Positions 49,046 to 63,745 of a DNA stretch of 64,000 bases are shown one piece after another. The notes beneath the pieces were generated by a model, which ran no database searches, had not been told where the DNA came from, and saw only the letters and a program-made list of their open reading frames with translations. Source of the stretch: Cricetomys ansorgei. Taxonomy: Eukaryota; Chordata; Mammalia; Rodentia; Nesomyidae. Where the stretch lies: NCBI GenBank assembly GCA_026225945.1, contig JAMJFZ010000811.1, forward strand, positions 806,001 to 870,000, in the 5' to 3' direction. The position numbers and the translations under genes are program-made. Each line of letters opens with the position of its first letter. Position 1 is the stretch's first letter.

Positions 49046-49749
49046 AAAGGGGGAAAAAAGGCCAGTGTGATGGGAGCTTAAAAGAGTGGGGAGTGTGGTA
49101 GTAATGACGTCCAACATGTATTTTTATATCAACAGCCTAACCCTTAAGCCAGGCAGCTGTTGGACAAATCCGTGTTCTGGTCTTCAAAGGGCTTGCTCAG
49201 AACAGGAGCTGGTTTATCACTGTCAGAAGAGGGACTGGGCCTAATCCAGTCTCCTGCCTCCGGTGCCAAGGACAGGGGTAGGGCACAGAGGTTTCAGTAA
49301 AGATCCGCTGACAGTATGCTTGAGAAGAGAACAGGAAGTATAGGCTTTGTTGAAGGAAGCTGGGGAGGGTTCTCTGTTTTTAAGGCACTCATTTTCAAGT
49401 CGCTGCCACCTCCTCTGACCGAATCAGAGAGATGGGAGAGTGAGATGGGAGGAACTGGCCACAGGCTTTACCCCATAAACCTCAAGAGGGTGGGGGCCTG
49501 AGAGGCAGGCAGGAGAACTGGCTGCAAGAGGCACACAAGAGCATCTGATGTAGATCAGAGGGGCAGGAAGGGGTGTGAGGAAGGCCGATGGACCTTTTAG
49601 GCTATGTACAGGTGAAATTTTACCTAGAATGGGATGGAAATTTCATTTTGATTTTTGGAACAATTTCTTCTGTAAACACTTGCAGGCTCTAATGGGCTTG
49701 GCTAAGGGCTCCTCCAGTAATCCTTTAGAAAGGCTCAGTGCCACCTAGG
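49043..49749. other. Unique sequence immediately upstream of the Stim1 CpG island
   Basis: No repeat is recognised; AG-rich, CpG-poor. It may hold Stim1 proximal control elements but nothing specific is identifiable. Confidence 0.4.
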
Positions 49750-51215
<1,466 letters not shown>

Positions 51216-53164
51216 TAGCACATGTGAGGTTGGTGGAGGATCCACACGTAGCACTGTGTAGTCTTAGCAGTCCAAAAAGTTCTGTGAAGTCTCGGTAGTC
51301 CAAGAAGTTCTTTCTGTGTAACAGTCATGCCCAATGTTACTATTTCCCCTGAACAACTTTCTTTATCCCTCCCCTGGATGTTTTAGTGGTAGTGATAAGC
51401 CTTTGGGGCTCCTTGACCCTTCAGATCAGCAAGGTTGAGGCTCCATTCCGGACTGCTTGTCTGGAGGAGTAGCCTTCCTTGTTTTAAAATTGCTTTTAGC
51501 CAGTTTCATACTTGAAGTCTAAGGGGGTGGTTGGTGGTGATGGGTTGAGGCCACTTGGGATGGGCAGGGAAGATCAAGGCTGGGCGGGCTCTGTTTCCCT
51601 AGTGTTCAGGTGTGCCTTTCTCTTCTCACCACCGTGAGAACCCTAGTCCCTCCTTTCCCTTAGGTAATTTTCTGTCATTTGGCTGTGCCTATGTGAAATA
51701 TCAAAGCAAATCCTTAGATGGAATCTCGTTTACCATTAGGGAGTTAAATGACCCTTTTCTTGATTTCTCCATGATAAAAATCCTGGGACCACTTGTTGAC
51801 TTAATCTGTTTTTTTCTGATTGATAAGATTCCATATTATTATTTTTAATCTGTTCTTATTTTCCTGTATACTTGTGGAGCCTTGTCTGGCAGCAGTAGCT
51901 GTAGTATACTCTTGCAGTAGAAAGGAACCTTTTAAAAATACAGTTGTTATACCCAAAGCTTACAAGTACATCAGTTCTCCTTTTCTATTTCTCATACTCT
52001 GTCACTACTATCTGCCCAAAACTGTGACCTGACGGGTTGGGAATAGGAGGATAGTTGGGGGTTTGAGGATAGGCAAGCTCAAGTCTTGGTGGGTATCTGC
52101 TGATAAAAGTGGGAAAAGAATATAAATCATGGTGAGTGAAGAGTTTCGTAGATTGCATTAGTGGTAGACTTTATCTTGGGCTGCCCTCTTTCAGCTTGAC
52201 TGGGTTGGATATAATTCTAGCATCAAGGGCTGGTTTTCAGATGAGACCAGGATTGTCTCATATACAGCATGGAATTTGGGTTGTTGCTTTTAGGATAAGT
52301 CATTCCTGCAAACGAATCCTGCATCTCTATAGGAAGTAACCCAGGCCTGTGAAACTTAGCTCAAATATTGTTTCTTATTGGGTTATGAAGGGAAAGATTG
52401 GTCGAACCGTGAAGTAACCCTGAGTAGCATTTTTGCTGCCCCAGTGACAGGTATCTTTGTTTATAGTTGATAATTTGTCCTTTTGTTTTCACTTCATATT
52501 ATGTGTGTATGGCATAAAATGAATCAGGTTGAGCTGTGTTCTGTACTTTAGAGCTAAACTTTAAACTAAAGAAGGATGCAGTATCGAGTTTCAGGTATTA
52601 CCTAGCCTATAGGAAGTTGACTTTTGGTTTTGTGTGTGTGTGTTTCACCTAAGGTAGAGAAGTGTTCTAGCATTCCTCAGGAATATCTTGTGACTTGAGT
52701 TTATGGAGACATTCCTCATACATCATCATTTAGAGAATGAGCTATTCAGATTATGCCATAAAGGCCTCTCTTTTCATCTTTATTTCCTCTTAGTTCAGAT
52801 ATTGGCTTCCGTTGTTGTAGTAAGTATATTCCCGAGAGGAAAGTCTCAGAGACCCTAGGTGTTTCGAGTGCCTATGGTTTCTGTGGGAGTGTGGGTGTCC
52901 TACCAGTATTGCTCTGGTAGCTTGTTTTCTTGGGTCATTATGGAACTTTGGCTCAGGCAGGTACTTACTTTTATCAAAGAAGTGGCTCATAGCCTGGGTT
53001 CTGCAAAAAGGTTTGGGCAGAAACTGTCTATAAAGCCAGGGACTCTTGCAGGTTTTCCAACCCCACTGTGTTCACAGAATACAGGAGATTTATTTGCTGT
53101 TAAAACTACCACCTGTTCCTCTCTCTCTTTCTCTCTCTTCCTTCTTCCCCCTCTTTCTCCCTCC

Positions 53165-54700
53165 CTCTCCATCTCTCTTTTGAGATAGGGTCTTCAGTAG
53201 CCTAGGTTAGCCTTCAACTTAAAATGTAGCTGCAGGTGGTCTTGAACTAAGTCTTCCTGCTCTCACCACAAGTGCTGCAGTGCAGGCACAAGACATCATA
53301 CTTGGCTAGTTACAACTTTTCTCAGCCAGATTCAACATAACTGGTAAGTTTGTGTGCTCTGTACAGCTTGCATTTTATAGTTACATGACTTATTTTACAA
53401 AGCCTCACAGTAGCGTTATTAAAATTCAGGGAAGGATAATATATCCTCATTTTTACATGTGAATAAATGCCTTGGGTTAGCAAGACAGCTCAGCGAGTGA
53501 AGGCTCTGGCTGTGCATGTCTGGTGACCTAAATTCAATCCCTGGAACCCAGGTACAAGGAGAGAACTGACTCCACAGAGGTTGTCCTGTGTCTTCCATAG
53601 AGGTATTATGGCATGTGTGCCCCGCCCCATACACTAAAAAGTAGAGAGAGAGAGCCTGGGTTCTTTGCTTGACATTTGAGGCAGGTGTTCTGCTGCATAA
53701 GTCCTGGACTTCTTCCATGTCTCAGGTCCTGTCCTGTTAAAGGAGTGCTAGGTGGGGCCTAGAGAATGTTGCTCTCCTCCTGGCAATTAGGCAGGCCCTG
53801 GTGACTCTGAATTTGAGATCCAAGAACAGAGTTTCTTTTTTCACTCTTCACTCACTCTTCTGGAGAGTGTTGATGAAAGAATTCCACCCCATCCCCATTA
53901 TGGATGTTATATATAACCCATTTTCTTTTAGTCAGTCATAAAATTTGATTCTAAGGATTCTGTTAAAATCTTTATGGTGGCCAGATATGGTGGCACATGC
54001 CTTTAGTTCCAGCACTCCAGAGGCAGGGTAGAAGCAGGTGGATTTCTGTGAGTTCTAGGCCACTCTGGTCTACATAGTGAGTTTCTGGGCCATTAGGAAT
54101 ATACACAGAGAAGACTGTCTCAAAAATAACAACGATAGCAAAAAACCAAACCAAACCAAAACTAAGCGTTTATGGTGTATTTGGGATATAGCTTAGTGGT
54201 AGAGTGCTTGGTTAGTGTTTGAAAGGTTCTGGGTTCCATTTCTAGCACCACTTAGAAAAAAAGAAAGAAATATGTAATGACTTCTTCATCTTTTCTGTGA
54301 ATACACCGAACAGTTTCAAAAACCCTGGCCAGGGGCTGGAGAGATGACCCAGCTGTTAAGAACACTTTTTGCTCCTGCAGAGAATCCAGGTTCTGTTTTC
54401 AGCACTCACATAGTGGCTCACAACCATCCTTAGCTCTAGTTCCAGGGGCTTGCTGCCCTCTTATGACCTTTGAGGGCACCTGGCATGTACTTGGTGCACA
54501 TAAATACATGCAGGCAAAACACTCATATACATAAAATAAAAATAAATAAACCTAAAAAAAAACAAAAACCAAAACCCCGGTCATGGAGACTAAATAACTT
54601 CAGTCATTCAACATATTGGTAGCTTAGTTGATAGAGTGTTTGTCTTGTATGCATGATATCCTGGGTTTGATCTTCAACACTAAAACCAAACCAGTCCACC
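53165..54700. repeat. SINE cluster in Stim1 intron 1
   Basis: Antisense B1 at 53165–53315, B3 at 53470–53660, B1 at 53975–54165, ID at 54180–54255 (GGGATATAGCTTAGTGGTAG), B2 at 54335–54560, ID at 54610–54690. Confidence 0.8.
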
Positions 54701-55719
54701 AATCGAAAAGACAAACAGAATCCCCTCTGAATCCTGAGCTTGCAGTGCTCTCATTGGGCAGTGGAGAGAACATTCCTGTCCCTTTCTGTTTTTTGGAAAT
54801 ACCTTAACACCCAGCTGTATTAAGTCATTTTCTCAGAAAAGATCTCTCTATGGTTGCGATATTCTAAGGCCTATATTTTTGAAGCTGACTCAAAATGAGT
54901 CAGGAACCTCTAGACTCCATGGTCATTGCTTATAGAAACTCAAACGTTTTCTGTAGAATGTGTATTGTGTGAGAGTCCTCAGGCCGATTTTGGAGTTGTG
55001 GCTGTCATGATAGGTGGTTTTGAGGATCTCTAATCAGAAACTGGTTTAGTTAGAATAAGGCCTTGTTGGATAGGCATCTATGCAGAATTCAGGCTCTCTT
55101 CTCAATCAGCCTCTTTGGAGTGGCAGGTCAGCCCAGCCAGCCCACCCAATTAGTTGCTGCTGCCTCCAAGGCTATAAATGGCCTGGCCATCTTGGTAGCT
55201 ATGCTAATTTTAGTTCCAGGGTGGCTCCTGGAACTGGGCTGGGGCCAAGAGCAGGTGGGTGGGGCTTGGTTGAAGCTAATACCAGGGACTGACAAGAGGG
55301 ACACACTATCCTGGGGCAGCCAGGACATATTTACTCCCAGGCCTCAGCTCTGACAATCACCTTTAGCTAGGTTAATTGATTCAGCAAACACTGAATAGTG
55401 CCAGCTCATATGCTATTTATTCAACAAGTGTTTGAGTGACTGCTCTGGGTCAGTTACTGTGTATACTTTCTGCGGGGATTTAAGGATGAATGAAAGAGTT
55501 GTTTTCTTTCTTCATGGAAGTTATACTCTTGTTGGGGAGACAGTTAATAAGTACACAATAAATACTGTCTTGTGAAAAGTAGAATGGAAGAAAATGCAAA
55601 TAGGGTGCTCAGGGGAATGAGAAGGGACTAGAAGCACAGTTAAAGCTGAAACCTAGTGTCTAGCAGAACAGAGCGATACAATAATATCAGCAGTAGTGAT
55701 AGCAGTCATTGTAAACTGT

Positions 55720-56126
55720 TACTATTATTATTATTATTACTATTATTATTATTAAAATATTTTTGAGACAGGGTCTCACTGTGTCAACCTAGAACTTGCT
55801 ATGTAGACCAGGCTGGTCTTGAAAAAACAGATCTATCTGTTTCAACTTCCCAAGTGCTAGGATTAAAGGCATATGCTACCACCCCTGGATCATTATACAT
55901 TTTCATTTCATTTAATTATTAAAACCACCATCTGTGATAGATGTTATCCTTGTTTTATGGGGCAGGAAATTAAGTGGGAGAGGTTAAATAATTTTCTCAG
56001 TGCCACATAGAGAGTAAAGAGAACCAGTGTTTCAGTTCAGGATTCCAGGATTCTTACTCTTTTCCTTAGCACTACCTGAGCCAGTAATGGTAAGTTATCT
56101 TGCAAAAGTCACAGTAGAGGTGTGTG

Positions 56127-56169
<43 letters not shown>

Positions 56170-56460
56170 TAAGGTGGGAGAGAGTGTGAGAGAGAAAGCT
56201 GTGGGAAGTTCAGGGGACCAAGTGACTAACCCTGCCTGGGAGAGCTGGGGGAGGCTTTATAGTTTCCCCTGTAGTTTTTTGCAGATCTTGGGGAGATAAA
56301 AAGTGGTTACTTAATTTAAAAGTTAAAAGATAGAAACACCAAGTAGTTCGACATACTTGTTTTTATATATGAGGAAACTGATACCCAGAGAGTCATTAAA
56401 TTTAAGTGTCATATAGGTTGCTAGTAGAGAAACGAAACTAGGATATTTGAGCCAAAGATC
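55720..56460. repeat. (TTA)n, B1 (−), MIR (−), (CA)n, MIR (−)
   Basis: (TTA)n at 55724–55754, B1 at 55755–55890, MIR-like at 55900–56050, (CA)n at about 56128–56166, and a MIR fragment at 56340–56460. Confidence 0.78.
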
Positions 56461-56532
56461 TTGACTTAGTTACTTAGTGTGTAAGTCAGAATAATGACTG
56501 TTTACTGCTTGCTTCTACTATAGGAGCCTGAG

Positions 56533-56534
56533 TC

Positions 56535-56581
<47 letters not shown>

Positions 56582-56915
56582 TATGCGTGTATATATATAT
56601 ATTTACGTATATTAGTGTCTTATATGCATGTACACCTACATGCCAGAAGAGGGTGTCAGATCCCATTATAGATGTTTGTGAGCCACCATGTGGTTGCTGG
56701 GAATTGAACTCAGGACCTCTGGAAGAACAGCCAGCACTCTTAACTACTGAGCCATCTCTCCAGCCCTTTTTAAAAAAAGACAGAGTCTCATGTAGGCCAG
56801 GCTTGTCTTGTGCTTACTATGTAACTTAGGATAAATTTGAGCTTCTGAATTTCTAGCCTCTACCTTCTAAGTGCTTGGGTTACAGGTATGTTTGTACCAC
56901 CATGCCTGGATTTAT
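56533..56915. repeat. (AT)n/(GT)n microsatellite, B2 (−), B1 (−)
   Basis: Alternating TA and GT repeats at 56536–56603, B2 at 56610–56765 ending GAGCCATCTCTCCAGCCC, B1 at 56770–56915. Confidence 0.85.
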
Positions 56916-57404
56916 ATAGGTAATATTAAATACATCATAATGCATAGACTAATTCAGGTTCAAATTCTAATAGTATAGACTGTAGGCAAAAGAAGAGAGA
57001 TCTATATAGGCCACACTAGGCTAAGGTGACTTGGTGGGGAGGTGAAGGAAATAGGATACTGTGGATGTCTGGGTTACCAGTGTAAACATGTGGATTCTCA
57101 CTGTTAGGTAGTTGGGTAACTAGACAGGTGCTTTATTGTTGGCTAGCTACTTCATGGGAGTACCTGTAGATAGGAAGAATGCAGTCATGTGTAGCCTGTT
57201 GCTGGTTCTCATAATTACCATAATTTTAAAGTAGTGATGAATGTAAATACTATTTTTAGATAAGCATAATAATAGAATATGATGTAAGAATATCTGTGAT
57301 TCTGGTTGGTGACAAAAATCATAGGTACTGTTAATATTGTGGTTGCATTGTATATGTGTTATGTATACACATGTATTTGCAGTAAGAGAATATTGAAAAT
57401 GATG

Positions 57405-58110
57405 ATGTAAGCTGGGTGTGATGATGCATGCCTATAATCCCAGGCAGTTAGAAGGCAGGATGATCATCAAAATTTTGAGGCCAAGGGCTAGGCAGATGGC
57501 TCAGCAGTTAAGAGTATGTGCTGCTCTTTTAGAGGACCACAGTTCACTTCCTAGCACCCACATAAGGTGACTCACAACTACCTATAATTCCAGGTCCAAG
57601 GGAATATATTTATGTCTAACTCGTACTCATGTCCCATACTCATCTCCACATACTTTCACACACGCAAATATTCTCATGATTAAAAATAAATCTTAAAGAA
57701 GTTTGAGTGTAGCCTTGTTTTACAAAATGAGTTCCTTGCCAGTCATGGCTATGTAGTAAGACTCTGTCTCAGAAACAAAACAAAATAAAACAGGGCTGAA
57801 GAGATGGCTCAGCAGTTAAGAACACTTACTTCAAAATCGTGAGGACTGAACCCGGGCACTGGTGGTGCACATCTTTGAACCCAGCACTTGGGAGGCAGGG
57901 GAAGGTGATCTCTATGGGTTTGAGGCCAGCCTGGTCTACAGGGTGAGTTCCAGGACAGTCAGAGGTACAACAGAGAAACTCTGCCTCAAAAAACCAAAGC
58001 AAACCAAAAAAAGAAAAAAAATCATGTGAACTGGAGTTCAGATCCTAGCATCCAGGTAATAAGCTGAGTGCCCCAAGCATACCTATAATACAAGCTCCAA
58101 AGAGGTTAGA
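57405..58110 (+). repeat. Nested SINEs: B2 in B1, then B1 in a B2/RSINE
   Basis: A B1 (57405–57480 and about 57700–57780) is interrupted by a B2 at 57485–57695. Next, a B2/RSINE-type copy starting 57795 is interrupted by a B1 at 57853–58020, with CAAAATCGTGAGGACTG and AAAATCATGTGAACTGG as near-matching flanks. Confidence 0.75.
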
Positions 58111-58259
58111 GACAGGAGAATTGTTGGGGCTTTCTGGCTTCTAGCCTAGCTAAGAACATTCGGGCACCTGGTTAAGGGAGAAATCGTGCCTCAAATTAAT
58201 AGGCAGAGTGTGCTAAAAGAGGACACCTGATGGTGTTTCTGTCTCTTTCATTTCTGTCT

Positions 58260-58263
58260 CTCT

Positions 58264-58318
<55 letters not shown>

Positions 58319-59045
58319 TGTATGTATATACCTGCACATGTGTACACAACAAATAAATTTTTGCACACATATATACACACAAATAAAATAAATAAGCTTT
58401 AAAAAAACAAAAGCAAGATGGATGTAGTGGCTCACACTTTTATCCCAGCACATAGAAGGCAGAGACAGATAATCTCTGAGTTTGAGGCCACCCCGGTCTA
58501 CAGAGTGAGTTCTAGGACAGCCAGGGCTACACAGAGAAACCCTGCCAGAAAAAACCAACCAACCAACCAACCAGCCAAATAAACAAACAAATAAAATAAA
58601 ATAATAAAAATTTAGATATGACCTTTTTTTCCATCAAAACTTAAAGGCTCCTGAATTCTACTTATGTGCTGTTGAGGGATGTGGAGCCATCATGCTAATA
58701 ATTTCTACTCTTAGCTGAGTGAGCATGGTGCTGGCCACCTGTTTTTAGCACTTGGGAGACAGAGCCATATCAGAAGTTTAATGACCATCATAAGTTACAT
58801 AGTAAATTGAGGGTCAGCTTTGGGCTACATGAGACTCTGTCTCCAAACCTCAAACAAAACCAAACCAAAACAAACCAAGCCAAAACAAAGCAAAATAGAA
58901 TTTTTGCTCCTTGCTAGACATGGTGGAGCATGTCTGTAATCTCAGCACTTTGGAAGCTGAGGCAAGAGGATTTTTGTGAGTTCAAGGCCAGTCTAGGTTA
59001 CAGATCTCTAAAACCCCCAAACAAATAACAAAACTCCCTGCCAAA
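58260..59045. repeat. (CA)n microsatellite and B1-type SINEs
   Basis: (CA)n at about 58268–58316, B1 at 58413–58560 with (CCAA)n tail, diverged copies at 58715–58850 and 58915–59035. Confidence 0.8.
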
Positions 59046-60020
59046 TTTCTGCTGTTTGGGGCCAGAAGGAATGAGGCCTTGTTGAATGGAGTGGTTTCTT
59101 AGGTCTTCACAGAACTTGGGCTCTAAGTTCTCTATGGAGCCTTTGGTTCCCTAATGGATGGCCTTTGAGACACATTGCAGAGTGGCTTCGTGAGCACATT
59201 GTGATACATTTTTATCTGTGGGAAATGATTCTCAGAAACCCAGCAGCTCTGGCTGTCAGGCTCTTGAGGAGAAAAGAGATATCAAATTTAGCTTATTATG
59301 GTCTTGTTTTTTTTTTTTTTGTTACTGCTTATAAAAAATTATGAAATACTAAGATAGATAACAAAGTATAAAATATCCATATGCCCACAGAGTTTAAGAA
59401 ATAAACTAGTAACAATAGAGAACTTTTTTTTAAAAAATTAACTCAAGTTTACTTTGTCTAACTTTCTGACATAAACATAGTACTTTGTATATGTATATTT
59501 TTTCCTGGGATCTTTGTGAAGGAAGATAGGAGTAGTTGTACTTTATTTTTATTGTGTTGAGTTTGCCAACTGTTGACATTTGTTAGAAAGGCTGGTAATC
59601 GGGGACTGGTAATTGGGATCTTACTATTTTTTTCTCATTTCAAATGTCTCATGTTTTGGGTCTTTCCTCAACCCTTGGAGCTAATACTGTTTAGTTAGGG
59701 CACTTTATATTAAGTTTCCTTTAAGTTCAGATCCCTCTTTAATCTTTTATTTACTCTTATTTTTTTTTTTTTTGCCATTTTCAAGAAGACTTTGTAGCTG
59801 ACAATTTGCCTTCTAGATCATATAATTAAAAAGGATAGTCTCAGAACAGTAACTGGGAATCTGGGCCTAGGCTGTTTTTAACCTAGAACATTACTCATTG
59901 GTGTGCTCCAAAGTGAACGAAAAGTGCTGATGAGGTACTCAGAACCTCTGTCTGCTGTAGCCTTGCTATAGTTATGTTGATCAAGGTATTTGAATAGCAT
60001 AGCCACTCTTTACAAAGCTG
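59046..60020. other. AT-rich Stim1 intron sequence without recognised features
   Basis: There are T-runs at 59308–59321 and 59760–59773 and no clear SINE. Old LINE or DNA-transposon debris is possible but not identified. Confidence 0.4.
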
Positions 60021-60021
60021 T

Positions 60022-60830
60022 GTTGGGGGTTGGTTCTGTTGTTTGAGTGCTTGCCTAGCATACGTGAAAGCCCTGGGTTTCAATTTCCAGCACTGTATAA
60101 ACTGGGCATGGTGGCTCATATCTGTAATCCCAGAACTCAGGAAGTGGAGACAGGAGGATCAGAAGTTCAAGGTCATCCTTGGCTATGTAAGGAGTTTGAA
60201 GCTAGCTGGAATAAATGAGACAAAATTCCAGTTCTTAGTACAAGGCTTGATATACGGCATACTTATATATATGGTAGAGTTTGTGGATTTTAATTAGATT
60301 TGTTAAGTAATTTGGGTTGTACTATAGTTTACTAGGTACTTGAAAGTTGAAAATATTCTCCTTGGATTAGGTTGCTTAAAGAAATAAGTTTCACCTACTT
60401 TTTTTTTTTTTTTTTAGAATATTCAATACAGATGCTTGATATATAAGTCTTTTTTATTTTTTATTTTTTTGTTTCTCTGTGTAGCCATACTGTACTAGAA
60501 CTTATTATAAAGACCAGGCTGGCTTTGTACTCAGAGATCCACCTGCCTCTGCCTCCCAAGTACTGGGATTAAAGGTGTGAACCACCACCACTGGGCTATA
60601 AATAAGTCTTGTATTTGTTTTTAAGAAGTAAAATAAAAATCTGATGAGATGGTTCAGTGGGTAAAAGTTTTTACCACACCAGCCTGGTGACCTGAGTTCA
60701 GTCCCTGGAACTCACCAGGGAAGGGAGAACTGACTCCTGAAAATTGTCCTATTACCTCCACATGCATGCTATGACAGCTGCACCTGCGCGCGCATACACG
60801 CTAATAAAATAAAAGGTGAAACAATATTCA
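60022..60830. repeat. B4 (+), B1 (−), B4/RSINE (+)
   Basis: ID–B1 composite at 60022–60235, antisense B1 at 60455–60605, B4-like at 60640–60825. Confidence 0.78.
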
Positions 60831-60879
60831 ACTCTAGATCAGTTTGAGACCAATAGACTTGGAAGAAGTATTAATTAAT

Positions 60880-61335
60880 CTACTGTGTGTGTAAGCATGA
60901 TGTATGTGTGTTTTGAGGAGATGGTGCATGTGTAGAGGTAGAGGACAACTTTCCGTAATAAATTCTCTCCTTCCACCTCTAAGTGATATGCTTGTTATTT
61001 TTTTGTCAACTTGATACAAGCTAGAGCAATATGGTGTGTTTTATTGACGTGGGAGGGCCCAGATCACTGTGGGAGGTGCAATCCCAGGGCAAGTGGTCCT
61101 GAGGAACCCATGAGGAATAAGCCAGTAAGTCTTATTCTCCCGTGGTCTCTGCTTCCATTCCTACCTTGTCTTTTCCGTGATGGACTCTAACCTATAAACC
61201 CAATAAAACCTTTCCTTCCCAAGTTGCTTTTGGTCATGGTTTTTGTCATAGCAATAGAATGCGAACTAAGACATGTGAGTTCCAGAGGTTGAACTTAGGT
61301 TGCCAGGCATGTCTAACATGCTCTTACTGGCTGAA
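60880..61335. mobile_element. B3 SINE (−) interrupted by a URR1-like rodent element
   Basis: B3 parts at 60885–60985 and 61276–61335 flank about 285 bp that starts near TTTGTCAACTTGATACAAGC and ends near GCGAACTAAGACA. I recognise this as a common rodent interspersed repeat, probably URR1 (hAT-like, non-autonomous); the family name is from memory. Confidence 0.6.
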
Positions 61336-62059
61336 CCATTTGGACAATACATGTATGTAGGATTTTAAAGAGGCCAGGCTATTATAATACAATTTCCCAG
61401 AAGAAAATAATTAAAGAGTAACTGGGATATCTAGAATATTCGAGGCCCTGGGTTTGGTTTCCAGCACTAGGAGGAGAAGGAGACAAGAGTAAAGAGTAGT
61501 AGGGAAAAGCTAATTCCACTAGGCACTCTGCTGAGAGGAGGGAGAGTTGGGAAATGAAGGCTAGAGCTGGATAGATGTCTAGACGAAGTGGGATGATTGC
61601 TTTTGGTTTCCATAAATGTCAGAGTTGGCCACACCATGAGATTAGGGATTACAGAGTTCTAGCCTCTTTCTTTACTACCTATATAGACCGCATCAGGAGA
61701 TAGTCATTTCTCTCTGCCCCAATTCTCTTATTTGTCCTAAAAATTGAGCACTTTGCAACTTTATAAGCTATAACATGATGTGAAGTATTTGGATCCTCTC
61801 AGCCTTTGTTTTCTTGTAGGTTTGAAAAATTTGAGTGAGATTCTGAGTGTCCACACCTCTAAGGGTAGCTGCATCTGCTGTCTTTTCTTCAGATAGACTG
61901 TAGGTGCAATGGAATCAAGCTTTTATTTCAGGCTTACTTTTGGCCTTGAAAAAAATGGTTAATGAAATCTGGTTACCAGTATTTGGCCTTATATCTGGCT
62001 TAAACTCTTCCCTTTTTTCTGGATATAACCATTTCCTTAGGCCCACCTGCAGTCTTGAA

Positions 62060-62330
62060 ATAGTCCTCAATTGTTAGTTATTTAGTGTTGCATAGTAAAT
62101 AATGACATAATTTCGAGGCTTAAAATAAACATTTCTATCTCTTTATTTCTGCAGGTCAGGAATCTGGGATCTTTCATGAGGTTATAGTCAAGCTCTTGAC
62201 TAAGGCTAAAGGCTCAAGTAGGACAAGAATATGTGCTTTCAAGCTAATTTACATTGCTCTTGGCAGTTTAGTCCGTAGCCATATGGGCTTCTCTATTGAG
62301 CAGTCTATGACATTAGAGTTACCTTCCTTA
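62060..62330. repeat. Ancient mammalian interspersed repeat, family unresolved
   Basis: GTGTTGCATAGTAAATAATG, GGCTTAAAATAAACATTTCT and GCAGGTCAGGAATCTGGG match an old consensus that I cannot name with certainty. Confidence 0.45.
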
Positions 62331-62646
62331 TCCCAGAATAAGTGATGGGGTATTCTGGATAAATGGCTCAATTTTTTTGTTATTTAGCTTCAGAATTGTT
62401 ATGCTATCACTTCTTCCATAATTATTTGTTAGGAGAAAGTCATTAAGCTCAGCCCATATTCACTGATGGATCACACAGAATATGAAGACCAGAAAGGCAG
62501 GGATCACTGGAGCCATCTTTAGGCATGCCTCTAGTATCTCAGGAGCTGTGCTCTTGGGAACAGTGGTTTCTAGGCTACAGCCTTTTGGATTTTCCTTTAC
62601 TTCTTTTGTTTACCTCCTAGAGTCAGTCTTTCGCTCGTCTGCCTAT

Positions 62647-62647
62647 A

Positions 62648-62697
<50 letters not shown>

Positions 62698-62870
62698 CCT
62701 ACCTGCCTCCCTCCCATCCACCCTCCTCTTCTTTTCTTTCTCTCTCCTTCCCTTCCTTCCCCTCCCCTCCCCTCCCCTCCCCTCCCCTCCCCTCCCCTCC
62801 CCTCCCCTCCCCTCCCCTCCCCTCCCCTCCCTTTTCCTTCCCTTCCTTTCCTTTCCCTTCTCTTTTCTTT
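62647..62870. repeat. (TATC)n followed by (CCCCT)n pyrimidine tract
   Basis: About 12 TATC units at 62647–62697, then a C/T-only region with about 15 CCCCT units at 62759–62831 and a T-richer tail to 62870. Confidence 0.95.
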
Positions 62871-63141
62871 TCTTGACCCAGGGTCTAGTATAGTTCTGAC
62901 TGGCCTTGAATTCTCAATCCTCCTGCCTCTACCTCCAAAATACTGGGATTATAGATCTTTGCCACCTTCCTAGAATCTTTTATTTTAGGTAGGGTTTCAT
63001 TGTATAGCTCTGGCTGGACTAGAACTAGGTATGTAGACTAGACTGGTCTTGAACTCAGATTTCCTTGACTCTGTCACCCAAGTGGTGGAAATAAAGCTGT
63101 GCATTACCATTTCTGGAAACATGAGTATTATTTACAAAATT

Positions 63142-63181
<40 letters not shown>

Positions 63182-63310
63182 CCACAGTGTACATATGAAA
63201 GTCAAGGGACAACTTTTGGAAGTTGTTTCCACTAAGGCTTTAGAAACTAAACTTGGGTCATTAGGCTTACATGGCAAGTGCTTTTAATCTGCTGAGCCAT
63301 CTCACTGGCC
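62871..63310 (-). repeat. Two B1 (−) and B3 (−) with (GT)n
   Basis: B1 copies at 62871–62975 and 62985–63115, then (GT)n at 63143–63178 inside an antisense B3 to 63310. Confidence 0.82.
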
Positions 63311-63589
63311 TTTCCTCTAGGAACTTAGAGTCTTTTGTATTCTCTTTGGTATCATGCCTTGGTTCATACATGACTTCTTTGCTTTAGCATGGTCTTTCCT
63401 TCTCTCCTTGTTCTCCTCAGGCCCAGTCCTAACCAACTTTTTTTTCCTAGGCTATGGTCCTGCCCCCCCCCCCCCCCAACAACTTTTTGACACTGGTGTT
63501 GGAGTCTTTACTACTACAGCTTGGCTTTTAGACATAAATTTATAAGTAGTATTGAAGTGATTTTTACACATTGACAGATAAAACAGTTA

Positions 63590-63745
63590 CTCTGGATTGA
63601 GTGTGGTGTCATATACATCCTAGCACTTGGAAGGCAGAGGTAAGCAGATCTTTGTGAGTTTGAGGCCATACTGGTCTACAAAGAGAGTTCAGGCAAACTA
63701 GGACTATACTGTGTGACCCTGTCTCAAAAAGAAAAGAAAAGAAGT
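63590..63745 (+). repeat. B1 SINE
   Basis: CTAGCACTTGGAAGGCAGAG and GTTTGAGGCCATACTGGTC are recognisable, with an AAAAGAAAAG tail. Confidence 0.85.

Noticed and set aside
62482..62973. 163-codon ORF with Ser/Leu/Pro repeats
   Set aside because: It is a translation of the (TATC)n and (CCCCT)n tracts plus SINE sequence.
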